Shown here one piece after another: positions 1-7,234 of a stretch of DNA of 64,000 bases (the stretch's first letter is position 1; every line of letters starts with the position of its first letter). Origin of the DNA: Pseudoalteromonas shioyasakiensis (GTDB taxonomy: Bacteria; Pseudomonadota; Gammaproteobacteria; Enterobacterales; Alteromonadaceae); contig NZ_LRUE01000005.1 of the NCBI RefSeq assembly GCF_001550135.1, positions 62,001-126,000 on the forward strand, given 5' to 3'. Made by a program: the position numbers and the translations under genes. The notes beneath the pieces were generated by a model, which did no database searches, had not been told where the DNA came from, and worked only from the letters and a program-made list of their open reading frames with translations.

Positions 1-2
1 AC

Positions 3-683
3 TTAAGTGCCCTCACCCCAAATTTACGGGGTGCAGAGGCTGCAAAACAAGTCGGCATACAAGAATTTGCTATCTTTACAGCAGCAAGTGAAGCGTTTTG
101 TCAAAAGAACATTAACTGCTCGATTGATGAAAGTATTGACCGCTTTAAAGATGTCATGGATTTTGCCAAGGCGAATAACATTCGTGTTAGAGGTTATGTT
201 AGCTGCGTCATGGGTTGTCCATATCAAGGTGATGTCGACTACAATGATGTATTAAAAGTATCAGAGCGATTATTAGAGCTTGGTTGTTATGAAATAAGCC
301 TTGGCGACACCATTGGTGTGGGTACGGCGAAAAAAGTCGATGAGTTATTAGATTTACTTTTACAACATATTGATAAATCAAAACTCGCTGTACATTTTCA
401 CGACACCTACGGACAAGCGCTCACAAATATTTACACCGCCCTAACACGCGGTATAGCAACGGTTGACAGTGCTGTTGCAGGCCTTGGTGGCTGCCCTTAT
501 GCCAAAGGCGCGTCAGGAAATGTTGCCACTGAAGATGTAGTTTACTTACTACAAGGGCTTGGCATAGAGCATGGAATTGATTTAGAAAGACTGGCGAAAG
601 CTGGTTGGGCTATTTGCAGTGCCCTAAATAAACAACCTGTCAGCAAGGTATCACTTGCTCTAAAGAACACTCAGAATAATTAA
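3..683 (+). CDS. mvaB: Hydroxymethylglutaryl-CoA lyase, 5'-truncated by window edge
   Basis: The reading frame is open from base 3 and encodes the last 226 residues of an HMG-CoA lyase (family length about 300). The enzyme splits HMG-CoA into acetoacetate and acetyl-CoA, the last step of leucine breakdown. Visible family features are an NxNCSIDES-like segment early, the [10 protein letters not shown] metal-binding histidine motif, and the signature [20 protein letters not shown] carrying the catalytic cysteine. It lies 11 bp upstream of scoA on the same strand, so acetoacetate made here can be activated by the CoA-transferase encoded next. The N-terminal part, with the start codon, lies outside the window. 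In related bacteria this gene belongs to the liu operon; that context is inferred. Confidence 0.95.
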   Translation, partial: LSALTPNLRGAEAAKQVGIQEFAIFTAASEAFCQKNINCSIDESIDRFKDVMDFAKANNIRVRGYVSCVMGCPYQGDVDYNDVLKVSERLLELGCYEISLGDTIGVGTAKKVDELLDLLLQHIDKSKLAVHFHDTYGQALTNIYTALTRGIATVDSAVAGLGGCPYAKGASGNVATEDVVYLLQGLGIEHGIDLERLAKAGWAICSALNKQPVSKVSLALKNTQNN

Positions 684-694
684 GGAGTAGGCTC

Positions 695-1393
695 ATGGCC
701 GGTTTCGATAAAGTGGTTTCAAGTTATGAAGCTGCAATGGAAGGTTTAAAAGATGGCGATACTATTATCGCTGGTGGCTTTGGCTTGTGTGGTATTCCTG
801 AGGGACTTATCAGTGAAATTAAGCGTAAACAAACTAAAAATCTAACCGTTGTTTCGAACAACTGCGGTGTTGATGATTTTGGCTTAGGTGTTTTACTTCA
901 TGATAAGCAAATTAAAAAAATCATCGCTTCTTATGTAGGTGAAAATGCGCTTTTCGAAAAACAACTACTCGATGGCGAAATTGATGTTGTTTTAACACCA
1001 CAAGGGACGCTCGCTGAGAAGATGCGCGCCGGTGGTGCGGGTATTCCTGCGTTTTATACAGCTACAGGTTACGGCACTCCTGTTGCCGAAGGTAAAGAAG
1101 TCAAAGAATTTGATGGTCGCCCGTATATCTTAGAAGAATCAATTACGGGTGAGTTTGCCATTGTTAAAGCATGGAAAGCTGACCGCTACGGTAACCTTGT
1201 ATTTCGCCACACAGCAATGAACTTCAACCCGATGGCCGCAACAGCAGGTAAAATTACCGTTGCTGAAGTAGAAGAAATTGTTGAGCCAGGTGAACTTGAG
1301 CCAAGCCAAATTCATACTCCAGGTATTTATGTTAATCGCGTGATCAAAGGCGACTTTGAAAAACGCATTGAACGTGTAACAACTCGCGATTAA
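695..1393 (+). CDS. scoA: Succinyl-CoA:3-ketoacid CoA-transferase subunit A
   Basis: The 232-residue protein is the alpha subunit of the two-subunit 3-oxoacid CoA-transferase, which moves CoA from succinyl-CoA to acetoacetate. The glycine-rich [15 protein letters not shown] segment near residues 24-39 is typical of CoA-transferase family I subunit A, and the length fits. An AAGGAG ribosome site sits just upstream of the ATG, directly after the lyase stop codon. It is followed after 11 bp by scoB. The arrangement lyase-scoA-scoB lets leucine-derived acetoacetate enter central metabolism as acetoacetyl-CoA. The partner subunit and product pathway are family knowledge; adjacency and motifs are seen directly. 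Confidence 0.95.
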   Translation: MAGFDKVVSSYEAAMEGLKDGDTIIAGGFGLCGIPEGLISEIKRKQTKNLTVVSNNCGVDDFGLGVLLHDKQIKKIIASYVGENALFEKQLLDGEIDVVLTPQGTLAEKMRAGGAGIPAFYTATGYGTPVAEGKEVKEFDGRPYILEESITGEFAIVKAWKADRYGNLVFRHTAMNFNPMAATAGKITVAEVEEIVEPGELEPSQIHTPGIYVNRVIKGDFEKRIERVTTRD

Positions 1394-1404
1394 GGAGCAA
1401 TAAA

Positions 1405-2061
1405 ATGGCATTATCACGTGAACAAGTTGCAATGCGTGTTGCACAAGAACTACAAGATGGCTATTACGTAAACCTAGGTATTGGTATCCCTACTCTGGTT
1501 GCTAACTATGTACCTGAAGGTATTGAAGTTATGCTGCAGTCTGAAAATGGCTTATTAGGTATGGGTGCGTACCCAACCAAAGACCAAGTTGATGCAGATA
1601 TGATCAACGCGGGTAAAGAAACCGTGACAGCAGCCACAGGTGCAGCAATATTTAATAGTGCAGATAGTTTTGCCATGATACGGGGTGGTCATGTAGACTT
1701 AACAGTATTAGGTGCATTTGAAGTTGACCAGAACGGTAACATCGCATCGTGGATGATCCCAAAAAAGCTAATTAAAGGCATGGGTGGCGCGATGGACCTC
1801 GTTGCTGGCGCGAAGAATATTATTGTTACGATGACTCATGCAAGCAAGCATGGCGACTCTAAGTTATTAGAAAGTTGCACTTTACCGCTAACTGGGGTTA
1901 ACTGTGTAAAGAAAATCGTAACTGATTTAGCCGTACTAGAAGTTAAAGACGGCGCATTTCATCTAATCGAACGCGCTCCAGGCGTGTCGGTAGATGAAAT
2001 TATTAGCAAAACGGCAGGCAAATTGCTTGTTGAAGGTGATGTTCCAGAGATGGTTTTTTAA
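1405..2061 (+). CDS. scoB: Succinyl-CoA:3-ketoacid CoA-transferase subunit B
   Basis: The 218-residue protein is the beta subunit of 3-oxoacid CoA-transferase. It contains the motif LQSENGLLGMG near residues 47-57, whose glutamate is the covalent CoA-thioester site in this family, and GGHVDLTVLGAFEVD further on. The start ATG has an AAGGAGC ribosome site 7 bases upstream. It is the last gene of the operon: a strong hairpin with a T tract begins 60 bp after the stop. Confidence 0.95.
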   Translation: MALSREQVAMRVAQELQDGYYVNLGIGIPTLVANYVPEGIEVMLQSENGLLGMGAYPTKDQVDADMINAGKETVTAATGAAIFNSADSFAMIRGGHVDLTVLGAFEVDQNGNIASWMIPKKLIKGMGGAMDLVAGAKNIIVTMTHASKHGDSKLLESCTLPLTGVNCVKKIVTDLAVLEVKDGAFHLIERAPGVSVDEIISKTAGKLLVEGDVPEMVF

Positions 2062-2120
2062 ACCACTCACATCCCATGTACCGACCTCATTCCCAGTGCC
2101 AATGGCGCTGAGTTACCCAA

Positions 2121-2146
2121 AATCCCTCGCAAGAGGGATTTTTTTT
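2121..2146 (+). terminator. Rho-independent terminator of the sco operon
   Basis: An 8-bp perfect stem AATCCCTC/GAGGGATT with a GCAA loop is followed by six further T residues. It lies 60 bp after the scoB stop codon. Confidence 0.9.
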
Positions 2147-2448
2147 ATCTAAAGTCAGCCCTTTGCCGCACCATTTTGTCACATAAATAGTATAAAATGC
2201 CCTGCTTTAGTGAATTGGCAGTATCTAATACTGAGACTATGACGAAATAGCTAAAACTGCTAAGATCACTTTTTTACTAAACATTTGCCTAAACATAGAT
2301 TAAACGAGCGATTCACGATTGTTTTTTATACAATATGGCAAGAGTTAGCTATATTCATTCTTTACTCTCTATTTTTTACATTTTGGGATAATAATTGCTT
2401 AGCAGTTAATTAACTAACAAGCGCTATTGAGACTTACTGAAATTAACT
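2147..2448. other. Intergenic region before the LysR-type gene
   Basis: About 300 AT-rich bases separate the sco terminator from the LysR gene. No convincing ORF, RNA gene or repeat was seen. The promoter of the LysR gene should lie here, but no clear -35/-10 pair was assigned. Confidence 0.5.
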
Positions 2449-3327
2449 ATGCAAACACCTATTCGTGGCCTACGCTCATTTTGTTTTGCTGCACGCACCC
2501 TTAGCTTTAAAGATGCTGCAAACCAACTTTACCTTACACCGTCTGCCGTAAGCCATCAGATCAAACAATTAGAAGAACAATTGGGTATTGAACTATTTGA
2601 ACGTCAAACCCGCTCTATCCGCCTAACTGCTGCGGGGAAGAATTTTTATGACTCTGTATCACCGCTGATCAAAGCGCTAGAAAAAACCATTAATGAGTTT
2701 AGTCAGTTACAAGAAAACGTAACGATCAGTATTACGCTACCTGAGTTTTTTGCCAGTGAGCTTTTAATGCCAAAACTGAGCGAATGGACCAGTGAGCACC
2801 CAAATACAAACTTACAGCTTAATACCTTAAAAACGCGTAAAGAGCTGACTAAGCAAAGCGATTTGTCGATTGTATTGTCTTCATCTAAACCGCACGAAGG
2901 CGTTGTACATGAGCTATTTTCACTATCTTATACACCAGCTTGCAATAAAGAAAACTGGCAAGCATGGCAAGAAAACCCGTTTCAGGCATTAAATGAAGTA
3001 CCTCTTATACTTCATAAAGCGCGTCCTTGGGCTTGGCACCAATGGGCAGAGCATGCTGGTATTGATGACTTTGCACCAAAACAAATTATTCAGGTTGATA
3101 GTATGTTTGGTGTGGCACGTGCCGCGCAACAGGGTATGGGTATTGCCCTAATCCCCTTACCTATCAGTCAGACTTGGTTTGATGAGCAGTGGTTATTTAA
3201 TTTCACCGATATGCCATTAAAAACAAAAGATAAATATTACTTAGTGCAACACGATCCTAGCGAAACTAATGCACAATTAGAGCTATTTATAAAATGGATG
3301 ATTGATACTTTTAAACATCTAAAATAA
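2449..3327 (+). CDS. LysR-family transcriptional regulator (GcvA-like)
   Basis: The 292-residue protein starts with a winged helix-turn-helix of the LysR type: LRSFCFAARTLSFKDAANQL followed by TPSAVSHQIKQLEEQLGIELF, residues about 8-60. A periplasmic-binding-like effector domain follows. The opening IRGLRSFCFAARTLSF and the HQIKQLE helix resemble the GcvA subgroup. No divergently transcribed target gene is adjacent: the upstream neighbour is the co-oriented, terminated sco operon and the downstream neighbour converges. The regulon therefore cannot be inferred from context. The ATG has only a weak ribosome site (GAGACTTACTGAAATTAACT upstream). Confidence 0.85.
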   Translation: MQTPIRGLRSFCFAARTLSFKDAANQLYLTPSAVSHQIKQLEEQLGIELFERQTRSIRLTAAGKNFYDSVSPLIKALEKTINEFSQLQENVTISITLPEFFASELLMPKLSEWTSEHPNTNLQLNTLKTRKELTKQSDLSIVLSSSKPHEGVVHELFSLSYTPACNKENWQAWQENPFQALNEVPLILHKARPWAWHQWAEHAGIDDFAPKQIIQVDSMFGVARAAQQGMGIALIPLPISQTWFDEQWLFNFTDMPLKTKDKYYLVQHDPSETNAQLELFIKWMIDTFKHLK

Positions 3328-3336
3328 TAAATAAAG

Positions 3337-3363
3337 GACCCTCAATTTTGTTGAGGGTCTTTT
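3337..3363. terminator. Bidirectional terminator between convergent genes
   Basis: A 9-bp perfect stem GACCCTCAA/TTGAGGGTC with loop TTTTG is followed by a short T run on the plus strand. It separates the LysR gene from the convergent small exported protein at 3373-3720. Confidence 0.85.
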
Positions 3364-3372
3364 ATTGCTAAT

Positions 3373-3720
3373 TTAACTTTTCGACTTGGTTACTAAAATA
3401 CTCACTTTGTTTTCACCAATTTCAAAAGAAGCCTGTTTACCATATTCCACAACAAAAGAAGGTGTGAAATAGCTGCCAGCGAGTGTGATTGATGTTTCTA
3501 CAGCTGCCGTATTATTTTGTTGTGGTGTAACTTTAACTTCATAACTAAACCCCTCACCTATAGAGATGGTCGCAGGTTGTTTTTCTTCCACCAGCATTAC
3601 TGGCGATGCTAGTAGCTCATTCGCTTTATAAACAGATGTTTCAACTTGAAAGCTATCAGCTGCGAAGCAACTTGTTGATGCTAAAAATACTCCAGCTACT
3701 AAACCTAACTGTTTCTTCAT
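3373..3720 (-). CDS. Small exported protein of unknown function
   Basis: The 115-residue protein begins with a clear signal peptide, MKKQLGLVAGVFLASTSCFA, with predicted cleavage before ADSF. The mature part of about 95 residues is rich in beta-type residues and polar segments (VETSVYKANELLASPVMLVEE, later FEIGENKVSILVTKSKS) and has no cysteine. It is probably a periplasmic beta-strand protein. An AAGGAAATAAAT ribosome site supports the ATG. I do not recognise a family. The upstream neighbour at 3820-4272 is co-oriented and also exported, but the 99-bp gap makes co-transcription uncertain. Confidence 0.7.
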   Translation of the reverse strand: MKKQLGLVAGVFLASTSCFAADSFQVETSVYKANELLASPVMLVEEKQPATISIGEGFSYEVKVTPQQNNTAAVETSITLAGSYFTPSFVVEYGKQASFEIGENKVSILVTKSKS

Positions 3721-3819
3721 ATTTATTTCCTTATCTCATTTATAGGGTTTATCCGTAATTAATATCAGTTAGTACGTTTATTTGATACACGGAAATTTCT
3801 GAATCTATAACTATCTCTA

Positions 3820-4272
3820 TCAAAGCTCTCGATAATACACATCAATGGTATGTGATATAGCTTCATAGCTGTTATTTTCATGTTTAAAGCAGGCTTTGCG
3901 CAGTTCCTTCTCTTCGTAGTTTTTACCTGCTACTACGACTTGATCTAAAGTTTGTGAACTTGCACAGAATTGCTGTTTTGAAATTGTTTCTATTTTAACT
4001 GATTCAGCTTTTGAGCGCGGTAATGAACTAGGCTTAGGATTTTGCTTCATGCCTTCAAGTAACTGAGCTTTAGTAACAGGTACAGTATCTGACCCTATGC
4101 CTGGAATATGCAATGTTTGTCTAATGGTATAGTTTTTACTTAATAATGGCGTAAACAAAGATACATCGTTGCTCAAATAAGCCTGCTCAAAATTAAGATA
4201 AACAGCAACTTTATCTTCAGCTGCATTGGCAATAACAGGCCCTAAAAGTAACAACGCAAGTATCAGTTTCAT
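3820..4272 (-). CDS. Exported protein, possibly NTF2/SnoaL-like
   Basis: The 150-residue protein has a short signal peptide, MKLILALLLLGPVIANA, cleaved before AED. The start of the mature protein, VAVYLNFEQAYLSNDVSLFTPLLSKNY, has the pattern of NTF2/SnoaL-like proteins: a helix pair followed by a long curved sheet. This similarity is by pattern only. Two cysteines (QQFCASS and RKACFKH) could form a disulfide in the periplasm. The ribosome site upstream of the ATG is weak. The function is unknown. Confidence 0.6.
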   Translation of the reverse strand: MKLILALLLLGPVIANAAEDKVAVYLNFEQAYLSNDVSLFTPLLSKNYTIRQTLHIPGIGSDTVPVTKAQLLEGMKQNPKPSSLPRSKAESVKIETISKQQFCASSQTLDQVVVAGKNYEEKELRKACFKHENNSYEAISHTIDVYYREL

Positions 4273-4448
4273 GGTTATACGCTTATTCTAAATAAATTAA
4301 ATCATCAACTATACATACCATCATAAAGTACCGATTTTATTTCTAATTAACAACAATTTGTTTGTTTTGCATACTCTGCCCCTATATTTTTCTTTATCGT
4401 AAACTTTAGCTATTTAAACCCCGTGTCTACTTTATCGGGGTCAGATCA

Positions 4449-4511
4449 GACGGCTGACGGCTGACGGCTGACGGCTGACGGCTGACGGCTGACGGCTGAC
4501 GGCTGACGGCT
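4449..4511. repeat. Tandem array of nine perfect 7-bp units (GACGGCT)
   Basis: Nine uninterrupted copies of GACGGCT span 63 bases. The array starts directly after CGGGGTCAGATCA and ends 31 bp before the conserved upstream element of the gene at 4659. The period is not a multiple of three and the array lies outside any gene. The forward strand carries TGA in every copy and therefore a stop in each frame. Confidence 0.95.
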
Positions 4512-4541
4512 TTAAGACTAACTCATTACATTAGACTAAAG

Positions 4542-4590
4542 TCTATAGGTTAAATTTCTTCATCTATTAGGTCATTTTTTATCGTTTGTT
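4542..4590 (+). promoter_or_regulatory. Conserved upstream element of TPR-like paralogue 1
   Basis: The block contains TCTATAGGTTAAATTTCTTC (4542-4561), then ATCTAT, and ATCGTTTGTT at 4581-4590. TTTCTTCA and ATCGTTTGT are separated by exactly 18 bases, and the second box ends 68 bases before the ATG. The same two boxes with the same spacing precede the paralogues at 6620 and 7235. Function as promoter or activator site is inferred. Confidence 0.65.
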
Positions 4591-4658
4591 GAATTTGCGC
4601 TGTTCAATTAAAGTTCATTTGTCGGCGATTGATACCGATTCAAATAGAGGAAAAGATT

Positions 4659-5081
4659 ATGTTTAGTACACTTATGAAACGCGTTGCACTTAGCTCTTTA
4701 TTAACTTGTTCAGCTATGGCAGTGGCTGATCAGAGTGACTACAAATTGATGGTAATTGACCAATCTATCACTGCTGATGTTGCAGAAAACCGTCAATACG
4801 AACAAGCATTTAATGACTGTGCTTTGAGTGTTAAAGAGAAAAAATTCTCTGAAGCTGAAACATTATGCTCAAAAGCAATCAGCTTACTGAGTACGAGTAA
4901 AGTACCTAGCTACAAACGTCGCGAACTAACGTCATTTACGTTAAGCAACCGCGGTGTTGCACGCATCATGTCTGAAAACGACACTGCGGCATTGTCTGAC
5001 TTTTACGAAGCAGTACAAATTTCAGGTAACGAGTTAGTTGAGCACAACTTAACTCGTGCGAAAAAGAACTTAGCGTTATAA
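4659..5081 (+). CDS. Exported TPR-like protein, paralogue 1 of 3
   Basis: The 140-residue protein has a signal peptide ending in LLTCSAMAVA before DQSD. The mature protein opens with the family motif DYKLMVIDQ, then a helical region with two cysteines (FNDCALSV and AETLCSKAI) in a TPR-like helix pair, and a second repeat-like stretch SNRGVARIMSENDTAALSDF followed by YEAVQIS. Such repeats usually mediate protein contacts. The two cysteines, conserved in all three paralogues, probably form a periplasmic disulfide. I chose the ATG at 4659 because GAGG lies 8 bases upstream; an in-frame TTG at 4629 lacks a ribosome site. A terminator follows. The biological role is unknown. Confidence 0.8.
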   Translation: MFSTLMKRVALSSLLTCSAMAVADQSDYKLMVIDQSITADVAENRQYEQAFNDCALSVKEKKFSEAETLCSKAISLLSTSKVPSYKRRELTSFTLSNRGVARIMSENDTAALSDFYEAVQISGNELVEHNLTRAKKNLAL

Positions 5082-5105
5082 GTTCTCAAAGAATTGTGTT
5101 GTCTC

Positions 5106-5129
5106 AAAACCCAGCCTCGGCTGGGTTTT
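5106..5129. terminator. Bidirectional terminator
   Basis: A perfect 10-bp stem AAAACCCAGC/GCTGGGTTTT with loop CTCG lies between convergent genes ending at 5081 (plus) and 5151 (minus). Confidence 0.85.
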
Positions 5130-5150
5130 GCCGTTTAGGGGTTTCGCTTT

Positions 5151-6068
5151 TTAGTCTTCCGCTTTTATTAATAAATTAAGCTCTTTTAGTAATAAGCTCT
5201 CTACTGTCTGTTTATCCATTTTAGCCAATTGCTCTAAGCTGTAATTTTTGCCAATTTCTTTAGCTAAAATAAAACCTAGGTAATAACCTCTTCGGTATGG
5301 CAGCTTTGTCTCGTCCTTTGCGAAGTTGAAAAATGAAGAATATATTTCAGGTTTTTTTGAATAAAACTTTTTCTTGAGGTCAACGAGAGAATCGAGCTGT
5401 CTTGAGCGAATCTTTTTCACCAGATTGCTAGGTATGTTTAGCATCAATTCATCATCACTGGCTGACGGAGTTAATTTATATGAAACGTAAGTAGCTAATC
5501 CCTCAGTCCAAATAGAGCACCATAGCTCATCCTTACAGTGGAATAATTTTTCATGATAAACATGAAATAACTCGTGATGAAAGAATGGCGTATCGTTTTT
5601 CCAGGTATGATATTTGGCCATAAGGTCTACACCAAACATTAAGTAAGATTTACCATTTAACTCTCGCGTTGCCCCATTGAACCTTCCTAATGAGTGAAGT
5701 ATGTAAATGGGGGTTTCAGATTTGAAATCAGGGAAAGTAGCAATAAATGATTCAATACTGCTGTTTAAATCTTTAGATAAACGCCTATTTTTTGATAAAT
5801 ATACTTCTTCTACACCACTGAAACCCTCAATAGCTTTAACAAAGCTTTTATCACTATAAAAAGGCGCAAATTGAGAGGTGAAATGTTGAGAAAACTGCTC
5901 TGCTCTATTTTCTGCAGTCAACGTCTTGCTTGACTGATATAAAGTATAAAAATCATCAGCGAGATTAATGACTTCGAAATCAGCTGACTGCTTGTTAGCA
6001 AGCGTCTTAAATGAAAGCACTCCAGATATGAGACTGGAGAGTAAAAGAAATTTAGATAATTTTAGCAT
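5151..6068 (-). CDS. Predicted exported zinc metallopeptidase (HExxH)
   Basis: The 305-residue protein has an N-terminal signal peptide (MLKLSKFLLLSSLISGVLSF to TLA, cleaved near NKQ). The segment FFHHELFHVYHEKLF contains HELFH, an HExxH zinc site, and about 20 residues later WTEGLATYVSYKL supplies a glutamate in an EGLA context. This is the gluzincin arrangement. It is consistent with a periplasmic or secreted metallopeptidase of a poorly characterised family, but substrate and activity are inferred. Cysteines flank the site (HCKDELWCSIW) and may form a disulfide. The gene lies on the opposite strand between two TPR-like paralogues, 34 bp downstream of the small ORF at 6103-6411. Its ribosome site is weak. 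Confidence 0.7.
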   Translation of the reverse strand: MLKLSKFLLLSSLISGVLSFKTLANKQSADFEVINLADDFYTLYQSSKTLTAENRAEQFSQHFTSQFAPFYSDKSFVKAIEGFSGVEEVYLSKNRRLSKDLNSSIESFIATFPDFKSETPIYILHSLGRFNGATRELNGKSYLMFGVDLMAKYHTWKNDTPFFHHELFHVYHEKLFHCKDELWCSIWTEGLATYVSYKLTPSASDDELMLNIPSNLVKKIRSRQLDSLVDLKKKFYSKKPEIYSSFFNFAKDETKLPYRRGYYLGFILAKEIGKNYSLEQLAKMDKQTVESLLLKELNLLIKAED

Positions 6069-6102
6069 AATTATAGTTAAAAGTATTTGTTAGGTGAGTA
6101 GT

Positions 6103-6411
6103 CTATTGTGACGATATCTCAATACTCGAGGAAATATAACCGTTAATAATCTCGATTTGAGAAGGCAGACCATGGATAGGCTCTGAAGCAGCTTGAATTG
6201 GAAAGTTTAGTTTTGGTAAATCAATTATATTGGGTGTTGATATGCCAAACCAAAAGCCAACAGGTTCATCATCAACAAACATACATGGTTGTGTATACTC
6301 AATCCCGGCTAAGCCGATATTAATGTAACCCAAGAATTTATTGCCATTAGCATCAGTAAACAGGGATTTTACGAGTAACTGCATAAGTGACGGCATTAAT
6401 TTATCAAGCAC
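6103..6411 (-). CDS. Hypothetical protein, possibly missing its original N terminus
   Basis: The 102-residue frame opens at a GTG (6411), with an alternative ATG at 6396 giving 97 residues. Neither has a good ribosome site. The body (ANGNKFLGYINIGLAGIEYT, later DDEPVGFWFGISTPNIIDL) looks like a real soluble domain, but I do not recognise it. Upstream in the same frame, a strong AGGAGG (6459-6464) sits 5 bases before a TTG (6453), and that frame is closed by TAG and TGA before the GTG. This suggests an eroded 5' end. It is co-oriented with the metallopeptidase gene 34 bp downstream. Confidence 0.45.
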   Translation of the reverse strand: MLDKLMPSLMQLLVKSLFTDANGNKFLGYINIGLAGIEYTQPCMFVDDEPVGFWFGISTPNIIDLPKLNFPIQAASEPIHGLPSQIEIINGYISSSIEISSQ

Positions 6412-6501
6412 TCAGCTAAGCTAATTTAACTTTCCAATACAGGAATAAAACAACTTCACCTCCTCTACACCACAGTAAAAACCTGAACCCTGAGTAATTA
6501 C

Positions 6502-6550
6502 TCTATAGATTAAATTTCTTCATCTATCAGTTTTAATTTAATCGTTTGTT
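6502..6550 (+). promoter_or_regulatory. Conserved upstream element of TPR-like paralogue 2
   Basis: TCTATAGATTAAATTTCTTC (6502-6521), then ATCTAT, and ATCGTTTGTT at 6541-6550 repeat the arrangement seen before paralogue 1. The 18-base gap between TTTCTTCA and ATCGTTTGT is the same, and the second box ends 69 bases before the ATG. AAAGTTCA follows at the same offset in both copies. Confidence 0.65.
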
Positions 6551-6619
6551 TAGCTTATAGGAATATTTTAAAGTTCACTCGTTGGCAAGAAACACCAACT
6601 TATTCAGAGGAAAACTATC

Positions 6620-7039
6620 ATGTTAAAAACACTTGTAAAAACTATTGCACTTAGCTCTTTATTAACTTGCTCAGCGATGGCAGTAGCCGACCAAGCTGAT
6701 TATAAACTGATGGTTATTGAGCAAGCTCAATCTAACGACAATGCAACTAGCCAATACGAAACTGCCTTCAACCGCTGTGCATTAAGCGTTAAAGAAAAGA
6801 ATTTTTCAGAAGCGGAAAGCCTGTGTACACAAGCAATTTCTCTTCTAAGCACAAGTAAAGTACCTGGTTACAAACGCCGTGAACTAACATCGTTTGCACT
6901 TAGTAACCGTGGTGTTGCACGCATCATGTCTGAAAACGATACTGCTGCTCTTTCTGACTTTTATGAAGCAGTGCAAATTTCTAAAAACGAACTTGTTAAC
7001 CACAACTTAAGCCGCGCAAAACAAAACCTAGCGCTGTAA
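6620..7039 (+). CDS. Exported TPR-like protein, paralogue 2 of 3
   Basis: The 139-residue protein is closely similar to the product of 4659-5081. It has a signal peptide ending LLTCSAMAVA before DQAD, the DYKLMVIEQ motif, the paired cysteines (FNRCALSV and AESLCTQAI) and the block SNRGVARIMSENDTAALSDF followed by YEAVQIS. A GAGG ribosome site lies 9 bases before the ATG. Similarity also extends into the upstream DNA, so the two arose by duplication of gene plus promoter. They are now separated by two minus-strand genes. A terminator follows the stop codon. The function is unknown; a periplasmic protein-binding role is inferred from the TPR-like pattern. Confidence 0.8.
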   Translation: MLKTLVKTIALSSLLTCSAMAVADQADYKLMVIEQAQSNDNATSQYETAFNRCALSVKEKNFSEAESLCTQAISLLSTSKVPGYKRRELTSFALSNRGVARIMSENDTAALSDFYEAVQISKNELVNHNLSRAKQNLAL

Positions 7040-7065
7040 AAGTTACCCCAACCAAATTGTTGTCG

Positions 7066-7103
7066 AAAGCCCGGTTCTTGTGTGTTCTGACCGGGCTTTT
7101 TTT
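7066..7103 (+). terminator. Rho-independent terminator
   Basis: A 10-bp perfect stem AAAGCCCGGT/ACCGGGCTTT with a 14-base loop is followed by further T residues, 26 bp after the stop of paralogue 2. Confidence 0.85.
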
Positions 7104-7121
7104 CGTCTAAAATATCTGCGT

Positions 7122-7167
7122 TATAGAATACTTTTCTTCACCTCATAGGTGCGATTATATCGTTTGT
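7122..7167 (+). promoter_or_regulatory. Conserved upstream element of TPR-like paralogue 3
   Basis: TATAGAATACTTTTCTTCA (7122-7140) and ATCGTTTGT (7159-7167) match the elements before paralogues 1 and 2. TTTCTTCA to ATCGTTTGT is again exactly 18 bases, and the box ends 67 bases before the ATG. Flanking sequence has diverged more, which makes the retained boxes more significant. Confidence 0.6.
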
Positions 7168-7234
7168 CAGTTTTATACCCTGTTTTCTAACTTTATAGAG
7201 TAAGCACAACGCTTACGCTAACAAGGAGAAAACA

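Larger units (their letters stand above)
4273..4658. other. Intergenic region with heptamer repeat and conserved upstream element
   Basis: This 386-bp gap holds a GGGGTCAGATCAG-type sequence at about 4437-4449, the nine-copy heptamer array, and the upstream element shared with two paralogous genes (separate entries). The leftmost 160 bases are AT-rich with nothing recognised. Confidence 0.6.

Noticed and set aside
4449..4511. Heptamer array as CRISPR or coding repeat
   Set aside because: Units are contiguous with no spacers, the period is not a multiple of three, and stops occur in every forward frame.
4629..4658. TTG start for TPR-like paralogue 1
   Set aside because: No ribosome site there; ATG 4659 has GAGG at good spacing and starts the signal peptide as in paralogue 2.
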